Below are positions 41,946 through 51,294 of a stretch of 64,000 bases of DNA, piece after piece. A program made the position numbers and the translations under genes. Origin of the DNA: Parachlamydia sp. AcF125. GTDB taxonomy: Bacteria > Chlamydiota > Chlamydiia > Chlamydiales > Parachlamydiaceae. The notes beneath the pieces are model-generated. The model had not been told where the DNA came from and searched no databases. It saw only the letters and a list, made by a program, of their open reading frames with translations. How positions within the stretch are numbered: position 1 is the first letter of the stretch; every line of letters starts with the position of its first letter. Location: NCBI RefSeq assembly GCF_018342475.1, contig NZ_JAEMUD010000004.1, positions 124,001 to 188,000 of the forward strand, in the 5' to 3' direction.

Positions 41946-42793
41946 TGGATATAGAAAAACAGTTTGCTGAACTTCTAACGTTAACTCAATTCTATGTGCT
42001 CCAAGAACATCCTTTGAAAGATTGGACGTTTGCCGAGTCGCAAGCTTTTGCTTATTTTAAGGATCGAGCAATCGCTCAAAAAGCCTCCCTCGCGCCCGCT
42101 CCTGTCATAAATTCCTCTTTTACCCCTCTGCCACCCAAAAATCCACCGCCTCCTCTCCCTCCCAAAAAGCCCCCTCTGTTGTCCTCCGTGCTGCTGCAGG
42201 AAGAAAATAAAGCCGCCGCATTTAAAGAAAAAGAATCGGCGGTCTCCCTGCCAAAAGCTCCTGAAGAATGGTCTTTAGAACCCGTGCCAATTTCGACGAC
42301 AGATTCTTTTGAAAACTTTCAGGCTTTATTTCGAAAGCTTTTTCCCGCAAGAACGCTTGTAGAACAAATTCCAGATGATGCAGAAGGCAAAAAGAAAAGC
42401 GAGCTTTGGAAACATCCTCCAGGCTCCCCTTCTGTTGTCATTCTTTCTTTTGGAGAGCCTGATAAGCAGCTTCTTTTTCTTCAAAATCTCGCCAAAGCCA
42501 TCGAACATCTTGTCCAGCAAGCGGTTGAGATCCGCTCCGCTTTTGCTATCGAAGCAGCAAAGGAATGGAATACACTGCTGCAATCTCAAGAGTTGCGGCT
42601 GATTATTGCAACAGATGCCGGCATTCATGCTTGTCCTCACCTAGCCTCGTTTTATCGCGAAACACCTAAACAATCCCACCATTATTTGGGCCGCATCCCT
42701 TTGCTGTTATTATCCGATCTTTCCTTATACTTAAAAGAACCTAAGTTGAAGCTACCTCTATGGCAAGCTTTGTGTAAAATGTTAAAAAGCTGA
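41942..42793 (+). CDS. Proline-rich hypothetical protein of the priA operon
   Basis: 283 aa. Residues 1-55 are helical. Residues about 60-82 are strongly proline-rich (PLPPKNPPPPLPPKKPP), a likely docking segment. The C-terminal half (from about 125) looks globular, mixed alpha/beta, ending in LWQALCKMLKS. It starts inside the stop of the preceding gene and ends TGATG into priA, so translation of the three is coupled. In Chlamydia a hypothetical gene also sits next to priA, but I cannot show homology. Function unknown. Confidence 0.7.
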   Translation: MMDIEKQFAELLTLTQFYVLQEHPLKDWTFAESQAFAYFKDRAIAQKASLAPAPVINSSFTPLPPKNPPPPLPPKKPPLLSSVLLQEENKAAAFKEKESAVSLPKAPEEWSLEPVPISTTDSFENFQALFRKLFPARTLVEQIPDDAEGKKKSELWKHPPGSPSVVILSFGEPDKQLLFLQNLAKAIEHLVQQAVEIRSAFAIEAAKEWNTLLQSQELRLIIATDAGIHACPHLASFYRETPKQSHHYLGRIPLLLLSDLSLYLKEPKLKLPLWQALCKMLKS

Positions 42794-45042
42794 TGGTGCT
42801 TGTGGAACCCCAAAAATTTACCAAATATGCAGCAGTCGTTCTCGATGTTGCACTGGAGAAAGCTCTCGATTATGGGATCCCCGATGATTTATTAGTGCAC
42901 GCCCAAAAAGGTGTGAGAGTCGAAGTTCCTTTACGTGGAAGTTTGCGCAATGGTTATATTTTGGCAATTAAAGACACATCTGATTATGGAAAAGTGGCCC
43001 CTATTCAGCGTATTTTTTCAGATGTTCAAATTCCTGAAGACCTTTTTGAGCTCGCTTTGTGGATCTCCCGTTATTATTTAGCGCCTCTTTTCCAAGTTTT
43101 TAAAATTCTTGTCCCTTCCAGTATTCGCAAAGAGATGGCACACAAACAGCAGCTATTTGTCATGCGTAAGCAAACTCGAGAACGGCTCAAAGAGGAATGT
43201 GAAAAGATCCGCAACAAACATCCCGCCCAAGCTGCGGTATTGGATGTCATGTTATTGGTCAAAAAGGGAATTTTGCTTTCTGAACTTCTAGAAAAAACGG
43301 GAGGCTCTCGAAGCCCTGTGGATACCCTATCCGCAAAGGGGTATCTTCTTGTTGAGCCCATCCGCATCGATCGTTCTCCCCTAGTGGGGGAGGAGTACCT
43401 CTTAACTAAACCCAAAATTTTAAGTGAGGAACAGCAAGAGGCTTTTACGAGAATCGCTCAATCCCTTCAAGATAACATTTTTCAAACACATCTTTTATAT
43501 GGAATTACAGGTAGCGGCAAGACCGAAGTTTATTTACAGGCAATTGAAAAGGCGCTTCAAATGCAAAAAAGCGCCATTATGCTTGTCCCTGAAATTTCTT
43601 TGACAGCCCAAACGATTGAACGATTTAAGAGCCGTTTTCCTGACAAGATTGCCATTTTACATCACCGCTTAAGCCATGGAGAGAGGTTCGATGAATGGCA
43701 TAAAATTCGGCGGGGGGAAGCTCGCATCGTCATAGGAGCACGCTCGGCTGTGTTTAGTCCGGTTCAAGATTTGGGCCTGGTCATTGTAGATGAAGAGCAC
43801 GAACAATCCTATAAGCAGCAAGAAGAAGCCCCTTGCTATCACGCACGAGACGTAGCTGTCATGCGGGGTAAAATTGCGCAAGCAACCGTCATTTTAGGAA
43901 GTGCCACTCCTAGCATCGAAAGTTATTACAACGCCCTAAAAGGAAAATATGGATTAAGCGTTTTAAAACACCGCGCCGAAGCCTCTCTACTTCCAACTGT
44001 CACCATTGTCGATATGAAAAGAGAGTTTGAAAAGGCCAAAGGATTTACAAATTTCTCCGAGCCTCTTCTAAATGAGATAGAAAAGCGCTTAGTAACTGGC
44101 GAGCAAACGATCCTCTTTTTAAATCGGCGCGGCTATCACACTACCTTGAAGTGCCCTAGCTGCCATACATCCCTTAAATGCCCTCACTGTTCTCTAGCCC
44201 TAACTTTTTATTACTCTCGAAATAGCCTCTCTTGCCACCTGTGTGACTTTGCTCTCACTCCCCCTCCTTCTATTTGCCCAAGTTGCAAAAAAGACGCTCC
44301 TATGAAATATCAGGGCGTGGGAACAGAGCTAATCGAGCGCTCATTGCACGCCGTATTTCCAGATAGTCGCATTATCAGGATTGATGCCGATACCACTCGG
44401 CACAAAGGTAGCCATCAAAAACTCTTGCGAGATTTCGGCACGGGCAAGGCAGATGTTTTGATTGGCACCCAAATGATTGCCAAGGGATTGCATTTTTCCG
44501 AAGTCACTTTAGTAGGCATTTTAAACGGAGATGCTTCTTTGAATATTCCTGATTTCCGCTCATCGGAAATTGCTTTTCAGCTGATGACTCAAGTTGCAGG
44601 AAGAGCGGGTAGAGGTGTTACACAAGGAAAGGTGATTATTCAAACGCACCTCCCCGAAAATTCCACCATTCAATTAGCAGCTCAACAAAATTATACAGCT
44701 TTCTTCGAAGAAGAAATTTTATCGCGCGAACTCTTTGCCTTTCCCCCTTTTAGCAGCCTAGTAAAACTCAATTTTTCCGGCCCCGATGAGAAAAAAACGG
44801 AGGAATTCGCCCAGCTTTTCCGCCACAAATTGCAGATAAATCTCCCCGAAATATTTACCTTAAGCCCTGTGATTCCCTCTGGCCATGCGAAAGTTAAAGA
44901 TCGATATCGTTTTCAATTTTTAATTCGAGGCCCCAGTATATATTCAGCAAATCAAGCTATCAAAACCACCTTACAACACGCACTTATACCTCGAGACATC
45001 AAATTTTTGATTGATGTCAATCCTCTGACCACCTTCTTTTAA
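42793..45042 (+). CDS. priA: Primosomal protein N' (replication restart helicase PriA)
   Basis: An SF2 DNA helicase that reloads the replisome at stalled forks. The 749-aa protein has an N-terminal 3'-fork-binding domain (VVLDVALEKALDYGIP...RVEVPLRG). Walker A is GITGSGKT (237-244) and DEEH lies at 333-336. The motif LGSATPSIESY follows, then the zinc-binding cysteines (CPSCHTSLKCPHC, later CHLCDF and CPSC). Next are IGTQMIAKGLHF and QVAGRAGRG. All motifs are intact and length is normal. The ATG overlaps the stop of the preceding gene (TGATG). Confidence 0.96.
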   Translation: MVLVEPQKFTKYAAVVLDVALEKALDYGIPDDLLVHAQKGVRVEVPLRGSLRNGYILAIKDTSDYGKVAPIQRIFSDVQIPEDLFELALWISRYYLAPLFQVFKILVPSSIRKEMAHKQQLFVMRKQTRERLKEECEKIRNKHPAQAAVLDVMLLVKKGILLSELLEKTGGSRSPVDTLSAKGYLLVEPIRIDRSPLVGEEYLLTKPKILSEEQQEAFTRIAQSLQDNIFQTHLLYGITGSGKTEVYLQAIEKALQMQKSAIMLVPEISLTAQTIERFKSRFPDKIAILHHRLSHGERFDEWHKIRRGEARIVIGARSAVFSPVQDLGLVIVDEEHEQSYKQQEEAPCYHARDVAVMRGKIAQATVILGSATPSIESYYNALKGKYGLSVLKHRAEASLLPTVTIVDMKREFEKAKGFTNFSEPLLNEIEKRLVTGEQTILFLNRRGYHTTLKCPSCHTSLKCPHCSLALTFYYSRNSLSCHLCDFALTPPPSICPSCKKDAPMKYQGVGTELIERSLHAVFPDSRIIRIDADTTRHKGSHQKLLRDFGTGKADVLIGTQMIAKGLHFSEVTLVGILNGDASLNIPDFRSSEIAFQLMTQVAGRAGRGVTQGKVIIQTHLPENSTIQLAAQQNYTAFFEEEILSRELFAFPPFSSLVKLNFSGPDEKKTEEFAQLFRHKLQINLPEIFTLSPVIPSGHAKVKDRYRFQFLIRGPSIYSANQAIKTTLQHALIPRDIKFLIDVNPLTTFF

Positions 45043-45116
45043 AAAATTAGGATAAAGGAGAGCCATTTCGGGGGATTTGCACAGCTAATACTCCCTCCTA
45101 AACAAGATCTCTCTTT

Positions 45117-46010
45117 TTAAAACATGTAAGACAGGGTACCTAGAATCCTATAGGATTGCCATGTAGCCCCATTAAAAGGGAGCGAGGTATTCCCATAATA
45201 GATGGAATAAATGTAATCGAGGCCATGCCAAGTTTTCATATGCACATACTGTCCCTCTAATCCAATGAGCCCTCCCCACTTAAATTGATATTGGGTGCCC
45301 AAAGTAATAAATGTGCCGTTGGCATGAGCTCCTTGCTTGAAATCTTTAAGAAAATCCCACCTTAAATTCCAGTGCCCCTTTCCATTGAAATGCGCCCAAT
45401 GGTACTCCAATGTGCCATACAGCGTCCAGGGTCCTAGATAGCAAAAAGTATCCACTCCTGTCCAAGGGCCTTCCCATTTCGCCCGATAGTTACTGTGTAA
45501 ATTAGAAATTTTTCCTAAATCCCCAAAAAGATTAACGGTTTGGTTTCCATCAAACTGCCTCAAATGCAGCTCATGATGAGACCAACCCACAAGCGGAATA
45601 ATTTTGAGCAGACTGCAAAACCAAGTAGTTTGAAAGCCAATCGCAGCAGACAGATCAAAAACCTCCCCTTTTCCAGCATCGGAAATTAAGCGTAAGCATT
45701 CTTGCTTCTGCTCCCCCTCTAAATAATCTGAATCCTGATTTTTGCCATGATAAATGCTTCCATAATTCCCCTTAAGCCGAGCTGTAAGTGAGCAGATAGA
45801 TACTTTGAAATTCCCCATGACATTATAGCTGTAGAGATCTTCCCAAGCCAATTTAGAGGAAACACTCGGATCACTTTGTGGATCAGAGATGGACCATTCA
45901 AATCGATCTTGCCTGTATCCAGCCCCTATCTTATAGTCTAAATCCACTAAGGCATGGCCGCTAGAAAAAAACGTCATTAAGCCTACTAAAACTCCCCAAA
46001 ATCTATGCAT
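45117..46010 (-). CDS. Outer-membrane beta-barrel protein, Protochlamydia-type
   Basis: 297 aa with a signal peptide (MHRFWGVLVGLMTFFSSGHA), then alternating amphipathic strands rich in Trp/Tyr. It ends in Phe (RILGTLSYMF), the barrel-export signature. Segments such as YKIGAGYRQDRFEWSI and KGNYGSIYHGKNQDSDY are like the barrel family annotated as Protochlamydia outer-membrane proteins. This match is from memory, not a search. AAAGGA precedes the ATG. It faces priA convergently with only a 74-bp gap and no obvious terminator. The role is probably a pore or structural component of the chlamydial envelope. Confidence 0.75.
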   Translation of the reverse strand: MHRFWGVLVGLMTFFSSGHALVDLDYKIGAGYRQDRFEWSISDPQSDPSVSSKLAWEDLYSYNVMGNFKVSICSLTARLKGNYGSIYHGKNQDSDYLEGEQKQECLRLISDAGKGEVFDLSAAIGFQTTWFCSLLKIIPLVGWSHHELHLRQFDGNQTVNLFGDLGKISNLHSNYRAKWEGPWTGVDTFCYLGPWTLYGTLEYHWAHFNGKGHWNLRWDFLKDFKQGAHANGTFITLGTQYQFKWGGLIGLEGQYVHMKTWHGLDYIYSIYYGNTSLPFNGATWQSYRILGTLSYMF

Positions 46011-46049
46011 AAAATTCCTTTGCTCTGCGTTTGAATAAAGTTGGCATAA

Positions 46050-46078
46050 AATTTAGGCTTTTTTAGAAAAATTTCCAA
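46050..46078 (-). promoter_or_regulatory. Probable promoter of the Protochlamydia-type barrel gene
   Basis: On the minus strand TTGGAA (46073-46078) and TAAATT (46050-46055) are 17 bp apart, each 4 of 6 to consensus, about 40 bp upstream of the start codon. Confidence 0.4.
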
Positions 46079-46120
46079 CCAAATTGTTCTTTTTCAAAAT
46101 TTGAAAGTCAAATCAACAAA

Positions 46121-46171
46121 AGAGAGGGAAAAAATAACTAAAGAAATAAGAATACGAATTTTTCCCTTTCT
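46121..46171. repeat. 13-bp inverted repeat in the divergent spacer
   Basis: AGAGAGGGAAAAA (46121-46133) pairs with TTTTTCCCTTTCT (46159-46171) with one G-T pair and a 25-nt loop. It lies between the barrel gene and the antiporter gene. It could be a regulatory structure; its role is unknown. The rest of 46079-46486 shows no gene. Confidence 0.45.
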
Positions 46172-46486
46172 TGCAGGGTGAAAAAGATCCAAAATTAGGT
46201 TCCCAGAAAATGCATTTTTTGTTGGTTTAACATTTATTCTAATCCTGGATATTGATATGCTGTTTTTGCCAAAGACAAGCCAAAAACCAATCCCTTACAA
46301 AGGGCGTAAAAGGCCAAATAAAAATAAGTCAATTCTTATGCGTGACAAATGAGGAAGTGCAGATTTAAAGGAAATAGGGGATAGGCAAACAGCCTACCCT
46401 ACTAGCATAAGGAAAGACGCAAGGAGTAAAAGTTATCTTACAAACTGACCACGGACTTGATAAAGTCTCACCATAAAGGGCATTTA

Positions 46487-47980
46487 ATGAAGTGGCTTTG
46501 TTTAGTTTTAGTTGCCACAGCTAAAGCAACTTTGCTTGATGCGCAGGAAACGATCACCTCCTCCCCTTTATCTGACAATGAAGAAGTTTTGTCTTCTTTT
46601 CAGGGTTGGGAAGAGGCCTCAAATGAAGATTTAGGACACGGGCTCTCAGGCGCTGTAGGAATTACTCCCCTGAGCATCACTGCTAATGTTTTGCTAGGAA
46701 TAGCGCTTGCCTATAATTTCTTATCACGCAAAATCCTCACCTTCCCTCCTAATTGGCAAAAAATTCAGGTGGGGGAGAATGAGCAGGCTCTAAGTTGGAT
46801 AAGTTCAAAAAACCCCTTAAAACTCTTTTTCCACTATGTCAGAACAGCTAAACGGATTGTGGGGATTTGGATTATTCCTCTTTTGGCATCGGTTACTTTC
46901 CTATATGACTGGAGAATTGCCATAAACTTTTTAAGTACCCGCAATTATACGGAAGCCCTTTTTGTTTCGGTGATCATGACAATTGTCTCTTCTCAGCCTA
47001 TCCTAAACTTGATGGAAGCATTTATTCGCAAAATCGCTTCTTTAGGGAAAGAGTCACCTGGATCCTGGTGGGTTTCTCTTCTTACTGTAGGGCCCATATT
47101 AGGAGCCGTGATTACAGAAGCTGGCGCCCTGATTGTGACTAGCCTTTTACTTGCTAAGCAATTTTACACACGCCCTGTTAGTCAAAATTTAGCCTATGCG
47201 ACTCTCGGATTACTTTTTACTCATATTTCTCTCGGCGCCATTTTAACCAATTTTGGTGCCCCCCTTGATTGGATGCATGTAGAACAATGGAGCGAAGAAG
47301 AGCTCTTCACCCTTGCTCGATTTAGCGGAAAATCCCTCCTCACTATTTTTATCTCCACTCTTTGCTATTACCTTTATTTTCGGGATGAATTTGCTGAATT
47401 AGCTAAACGAGAAAAAACTTTTAGTCCTTCCGAGACCAGGCAGCGAATTCCTTGGTGGGTTACAGCCACCCACACAATGTGCTTAAGTGTGGCCATACTC
47501 TCCTTATACCACCCACCTATTTTTCTTAGCGTTACCTGCCTCTTCCTTATTTTTCACGAAACCACCCGCCAATATCAGACCCGTTTAAAATTACGCCCTC
47601 CTATGTTAGTAGGCTTTTTCTTTTCCGCTTTAGTTATTCATGGAGGGCTGCAAGAGTGGTGGACAACTCCCTTACTGGAAAGGGTGGATGCTTTAATGTT
47701 GACAGGAGCTTCTTATCTGTTTGGATCTTTCGTGGATGGAGCCACGTTGGCATACCTTGCGACATTGCTCCCCTCTTTGAATGATGCTACTAAGTATTCC
47801 GTCATTGTGGGAACCCTTGCAGCGGGGGGATTAACTGTCATCAGTCATCCCTTTAATTCCAAACAGGAGGCCCCTTCCCACTCTCATTTTGCCGAAGGAA
47901 TTTCACCTAAAAAACTTTTTTTCGCCACCTTGTTTCCCATGTTTGTAACGGCTTCCATTTTCTTCCTATTTAGGGTTTAA
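46487..47980 (+). CDS. Putative Na+/H+ antiporter
   Basis: Start ATG 46487 is preceded by AAAGGG; a TTG at 46457 would add ten unneeded residues. An N-terminal hydrophobic segment (MKWLCLVLVATAKATLLDA) resembles a signal sequence. About ten transmembrane helices follow, including LLTVGPILGAVITEAGALIV and LAYATLGLLFTHISLGAILT (with NFGAP after it). The TEAGA and NFGAP motifs, and the Asp in SFVDGATLAYLA, fit the putative Na+/H+ antiporter family annotated in chlamydiae and related bacteria. It should be an inner-membrane cation/proton exchanger, with substrate not proven. 497 aa. Confidence 0.75.
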   Translation: MKWLCLVLVATAKATLLDAQETITSSPLSDNEEVLSSFQGWEEASNEDLGHGLSGAVGITPLSITANVLLGIALAYNFLSRKILTFPPNWQKIQVGENEQALSWISSKNPLKLFFHYVRTAKRIVGIWIIPLLASVTFLYDWRIAINFLSTRNYTEALFVSVIMTIVSSQPILNLMEAFIRKIASLGKESPGSWWVSLLTVGPILGAVITEAGALIVTSLLLAKQFYTRPVSQNLAYATLGLLFTHISLGAILTNFGAPLDWMHVEQWSEEELFTLARFSGKSLLTIFISTLCYYLYFRDEFAELAKREKTFSPSETRQRIPWWVTATHTMCLSVAILSLYHPPIFLSVTCLFLIFHETTRQYQTRLKLRPPMLVGFFFSALVIHGGLQEWWTTPLLERVDALMLTGASYLFGSFVDGATLAYLATLLPSLNDATKYSVIVGTLAAGGLTVISHPFNSKQEAPSHSHFAEGISPKKLFFATLFPMFVTASIFFLFRV

Positions 47981-48011
47981 AAACAGCCTCTTTCGCAAGC
48001 ATTTTCTTTTA

Positions 48012-48046
48012 ACCGTTCTTCAGGTGCCAAGGCCTGAAAGAACGGT
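48012..48046. terminator. Hairpin between convergent genes
   Basis: ACCGTTCTT-CAGG pairs with CCTG-AAAGAACGGT with one bulged A and an 8-nt loop. It lies between the antiporter stop and the SIMPL stop and could serve both. On the plus strand a weak T-containing tail (CTGTCTTT) follows. Confidence 0.6.
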
Positions 48047-48084
48047 CTGTCTTTGAAAACGCTCAAGCGTTTGAATTTAAGAAA

Positions 48085-48783
48085 TTAAGGACTTGATGAA
48101 ATTTCATAAATCATAAAAACATTTGCCACAATCTCTACATTCCCAGCTTCAATAGGAGCGTTATTGCTATCAAAGCCCTTTGCCATCATCGTATGATAAC
48201 GAGGCATAGGGTAATGCTCGCTGGATTGTCCAGCCGAAAGCTCTAAAACACGCACAAGTTTTACTCCTGTTGTCTGGGCCAACATTTGCGCATCCGCCAT
48301 CGCATTTGCGGCAGCTGCTTGTAAGGCTTCTGCCCGATAAGCCTTAGGATCTTTTACCGTGAATTGAATGGAATCGATGGAATTAACCCCTGCTCGATTC
48401 ACTGCAGCAATCATATCGCCTGCCAAATGAATTTTTTCCGTTGAGATAGACAAGCTATTTGCCACTTCATAGCCTTTAATGGTTTGATCGGAATATCTAG
48501 GACGAACGGTAAACTGCCCTGTCTTAAATTCATTGTGAGTCAAACCTAAGCCTTTGAGAGCCTCTATCACTTTTTGCATCTTAAGATTGTTATTAAACAC
48601 GGCTTTCTCTGAATGCACGTCTTCCGTGACGACACTGATATGCACCACAGCTTTTTCTGCAGGCTTATGTATACGAGCTTCCCCACTGACCATAAGCTTA
48701 GCAGGCTCATTTTCCCTGGCTATCCCATTCTGCACTATGCCGAATAACAAAACGGCCGTTAATAAATAGTTTAAGAGTTTCAT
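48085..48783 (-). CDS. SIMPL (DUF541) family periplasmic protein
   Basis: 232 aa with a Sec signal peptide (MKLLNYLLTAVLLFGIVQNG, cleavage near IARE). The SIMPL domain follows: LMVSGEARIHKPAEKAVVHI, then FNNNLKMQKVIEALKGLGL, TGQFTVRPRYSD, GYEVANSLSI and AALQAAAANAMADAQMLAQT-like text. Family members (E. coli YggE type) are periplasmic, linked to oxidative-stress tolerance, and form ring assemblies. No neighbours in the same direction. Length normal. Confidence 0.88.
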   Translation of the reverse strand: MKLLNYLLTAVLLFGIVQNGIARENEPAKLMVSGEARIHKPAEKAVVHISVVTEDVHSEKAVFNNNLKMQKVIEALKGLGLTHNEFKTGQFTVRPRYSDQTIKGYEVANSLSISTEKIHLAGDMIAAVNRAGVNSIDSIQFTVKDPKAYRAEALQAAAANAMADAQMLAQTTGVKLVRVLELSAGQSSEHYPMPRYHTMMAKGFDSNNAPIEAGNVEIVANVFMIYEISSSP

Positions 48784-49001
48784 AATATTCTCCTTGTTTA
48801 CGTGGTTTTTCTAATCCTACTATCATCAATTAACTCGTAAAGTATTTTTAAAGGTAATTTCTAAATTACCCTAACAACTTTAACTATACCTTTGCTTAAG
48901 ATTAGAGACAAATTTTAATATCAGCCAAGAAATCTATTTAAAATTTGTTTACTTGCTCCTTCAAAATCTTTATAGTTAGGCATTTTCATGGAGATAAATC
49001 T

Positions 49002-49757
49002 ATGTTCAGGTTGCTTCGAGATTTAACCTATTTCCTTCTTTTGCTGGCTTTAACCAGCTGCGCTGCTAAGCAAGATTCAACCTATGAGCCTATTCCTGAG
49101 ACGATAGAGGCACAGCCTTCCCAGCGCAATCTATTGTGTGCGAAAGAAATCGAGAAGGGCTCTTACATGCTTTTTGTCGAAGAGTTAGATTTCGCTCAGC
49201 CTTATTGGTTATATGTGCGTGGAAATGTAAATCACGCCATTGATTGCCAAGAAATTTTTATCCGCCCTGACCGAGCTATATCGCTTGTATGTATGCCAGA
49301 AAATAGGCTCGTACTTGCTTTTGAACCCTCCCTTTTAGGAGAATCTTTTGATGTTTTTCTTCTTTCCAAAGATAAGGCCTTACTTGGCCATGCGCACTTG
49401 ATCCCTTTTCCGGTTATCCATGCCCAGGTTAAAGACTATTCCATTACAGCCGAAATCTTGAATCAAACCGCGGAATGCCTTTTTTTTACAGCCTCTGGCT
49501 TTGAACCGGAAGAAGAAGTTTTTATGGGTTCTGGCCTAAATGAAGAAGATGGGCATTTAACAAAACACACCGCCTCAAAAGAGGGGACACTTTGTTTTAT
49601 TGAAAATCCTGCCTATCGAGGACAACAAGGAGGAAAAAGGCAGCTCCTCATGATTGGTAAAAAAGGAAAGATTCAAACTGAGTATCTATGGGGCAAAAAA
49701 CTACTCGACTATTCACATGCCTTTTTTCAATCCAGAATAAAAACAGACTCCACCTAA
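49002..49757 (+). CDS. Hypothetical lipoprotein
   Basis: The chosen ATG (49002) has GGAG eight bases upstream; the frame extends 19 codons further but gives no better start. MFRLLRDLTYFLLLLALTSC is a lipoprotein signal with lipobox LTSC (Cys20). The mature 230-residue part is mostly beta with an acidic character (for example EEDGHLTKHTASKEGTLCF). No family is recognised. It is followed after 16 bp by the M32 carboxypeptidase, probably as one operon. Confidence 0.78.
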   Translation: MFRLLRDLTYFLLLLALTSCAAKQDSTYEPIPETIEAQPSQRNLLCAKEIEKGSYMLFVEELDFAQPYWLYVRGNVNHAIDCQEIFIRPDRAISLVCMPENRLVLAFEPSLLGESFDVFLLSKDKALLGHAHLIPFPVIHAQVKDYSITAEILNQTAECLFFTASGFEPEEEVFMGSGLNEEDGHLTKHTASKEGTLCFIENPAYRGQQGGKRQLLMIGKKGKIQTEYLWGKKLLDYSHAFFQSRIKTDST

Positions 49758-49773
49758 TAAGGAATTCTACTGT

Positions 49774-51294
49774 ATGCCTGAAGCAATCCAGCACTATAAA
49801 AAACTTCACGAAATTTCCCGAAATACACGCATCCTCGAGGGGATTGACGCCTTGCTGCATTGGGACCAAGAAACCTATATGCCTGAAGGCGCAGCTGCCA
49901 TTCGTGCCGAACAGCAAAAAATCATGGCTGGTCTCATCCACAAAGGGAAAATTGCCAAGCCCTTCGTGAACACCCTTTCACGGCTAATCGATATCAAAAG
50001 CGGCAAAATTTTAGCAAAAGGCTTAGGAAAGGCAAAAAATGCCGCTTTAAAAGTTTGGCGGAAAGAATATTTAAAAGAGGTCGCTCTGCCTACTCGATTT
50101 GTAGAAGACTTTGCTAAACTGACATCCCAATCCCTTTTAGTGTGGCGCTCAGCAAGGCAAGAAAACTCTTTTCGTCGATTTGCTCCCTATTTAGAAAAAA
50201 TTATTCAAATGAACCGTCAAAAAGCGGATCTATTAGGCTTTCAGGCCCACCCTTATGATGCTTTATTAGATTCTTATGAACCAGGCATGACGACAGAGCG
50301 CTTAACTCCTACTTTTTCTGATTTAAAGCAATTTCTGGTAGGGTTGATTAAAAAAATTCAGAAAAAGCCCCCTATAGACGATCGCTTTTTATTCGGCAAA
50401 TTTGCTAAATCCAAACAAATCGCATTTAGCCAACTGGTTCTAAAGGGGATGCATTATGACATGCATTGCGGAAGGCTCGATTTTTCTATTCACCCTTTCT
50501 CTTCCGCTTCTCATCCTACCGATAGTCGCATCACCACCCGTATTCATCCAACCTCCTTGCTAAGCAATCTACGCTCTGTGATGCATGAAGCTGGACATGG
50601 GCTTTATGAGAGGGGGCTCCCTATGAATGAATATGGATCGCCTTTAGGACAACCCGCCTCTCTTGGCATCCATGAGAGTCAATCTCGCTGGTGGGAAACG
50701 CGGATTGGACAAAGCTTACCTTTTTGGAAATATTATTTTCCCTTGCTTCAAAAAGAATTTAAGGGATTCCAAAAGATTACCCTTGAAGAATTTTACAAAG
50801 CTTCCAACAAAGTCCAAGCTTCTTTTATTCGAGTAGAAGCGGATGAAGTGACGTATAATCTCCATGTAATTTTGCGTTTCGAAATAGAAAAAGCCCTTAT
50901 TGAGGGCTCACTTCCCATTAAAGAAATTCCCGAGGCATGGAATGAAAAACTCAAACAATTCCTAGGGCTCATCCCTTCTACAGATTCCGAAGGATGTTTA
51001 CAAGATATCCATTGGTCTTTAGGCTGTTTTGGATATTTTCCTACCTATTCCCTCGGTAATCTTTACGCGGCTCAGCTTTTTTCAGCCTTTGAGAAAGAGT
51101 CTCCCGATTGGGAAAATAAAGTTGCAAAAGGAGAGATGAAATTTATTAAGGAATGGCTCGCCAAATCCATTTTTCAGTTTGGTCAGCAATATTCTAGCGT
51201 TGAGCTCGTTGAAAAAATAAGCGGCTCCTCTTTCTCTAGCAAACCCTTTTGCAACTATTTAGAAAGCAAGTATAAGGCTATTTATGCCCTTTAA
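49774..51294 (+). CDS. Metallocarboxypeptidase, M32 (Taq) family
   Basis: A zinc carboxypeptidase that removes C-terminal residues from peptides in the cytosol. The 506-aa protein has the M32 signatures in order: LHWDQETYMPEGA (N-terminal), IHPFSSAS, DSRITTR, HEAGH (271-275), IHESQSRWWE (His300 and Glu301) and CFGYFPTYSLGNLYA near the C-terminus. All metal ligands (His271, His275, Glu301) are present. In an intracellular bacterium it likely recycles peptides taken from the host. Its end overlaps the next, convergent gene by 4 bp. Confidence 0.94.
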   Translation: MPEAIQHYKKLHEISRNTRILEGIDALLHWDQETYMPEGAAAIRAEQQKIMAGLIHKGKIAKPFVNTLSRLIDIKSGKILAKGLGKAKNAALKVWRKEYLKEVALPTRFVEDFAKLTSQSLLVWRSARQENSFRRFAPYLEKIIQMNRQKADLLGFQAHPYDALLDSYEPGMTTERLTPTFSDLKQFLVGLIKKIQKKPPIDDRFLFGKFAKSKQIAFSQLVLKGMHYDMHCGRLDFSIHPFSSASHPTDSRITTRIHPTSLLSNLRSVMHEAGHGLYERGLPMNEYGSPLGQPASLGIHESQSRWWETRIGQSLPFWKYYFPLLQKEFKGFQKITLEEFYKASNKVQASFIRVEADEVTYNLHVILRFEIEKALIEGSLPIKEIPEAWNEKLKQFLGLIPSTDSEGCLQDIHWSLGCFGYFPTYSLGNLYAAQLFSAFEKESPDWENKVAKGEMKFIKEWLAKSIFQFGQQYSSVELVEKISGSSFSSKPFCNYLESKYKAIYAL

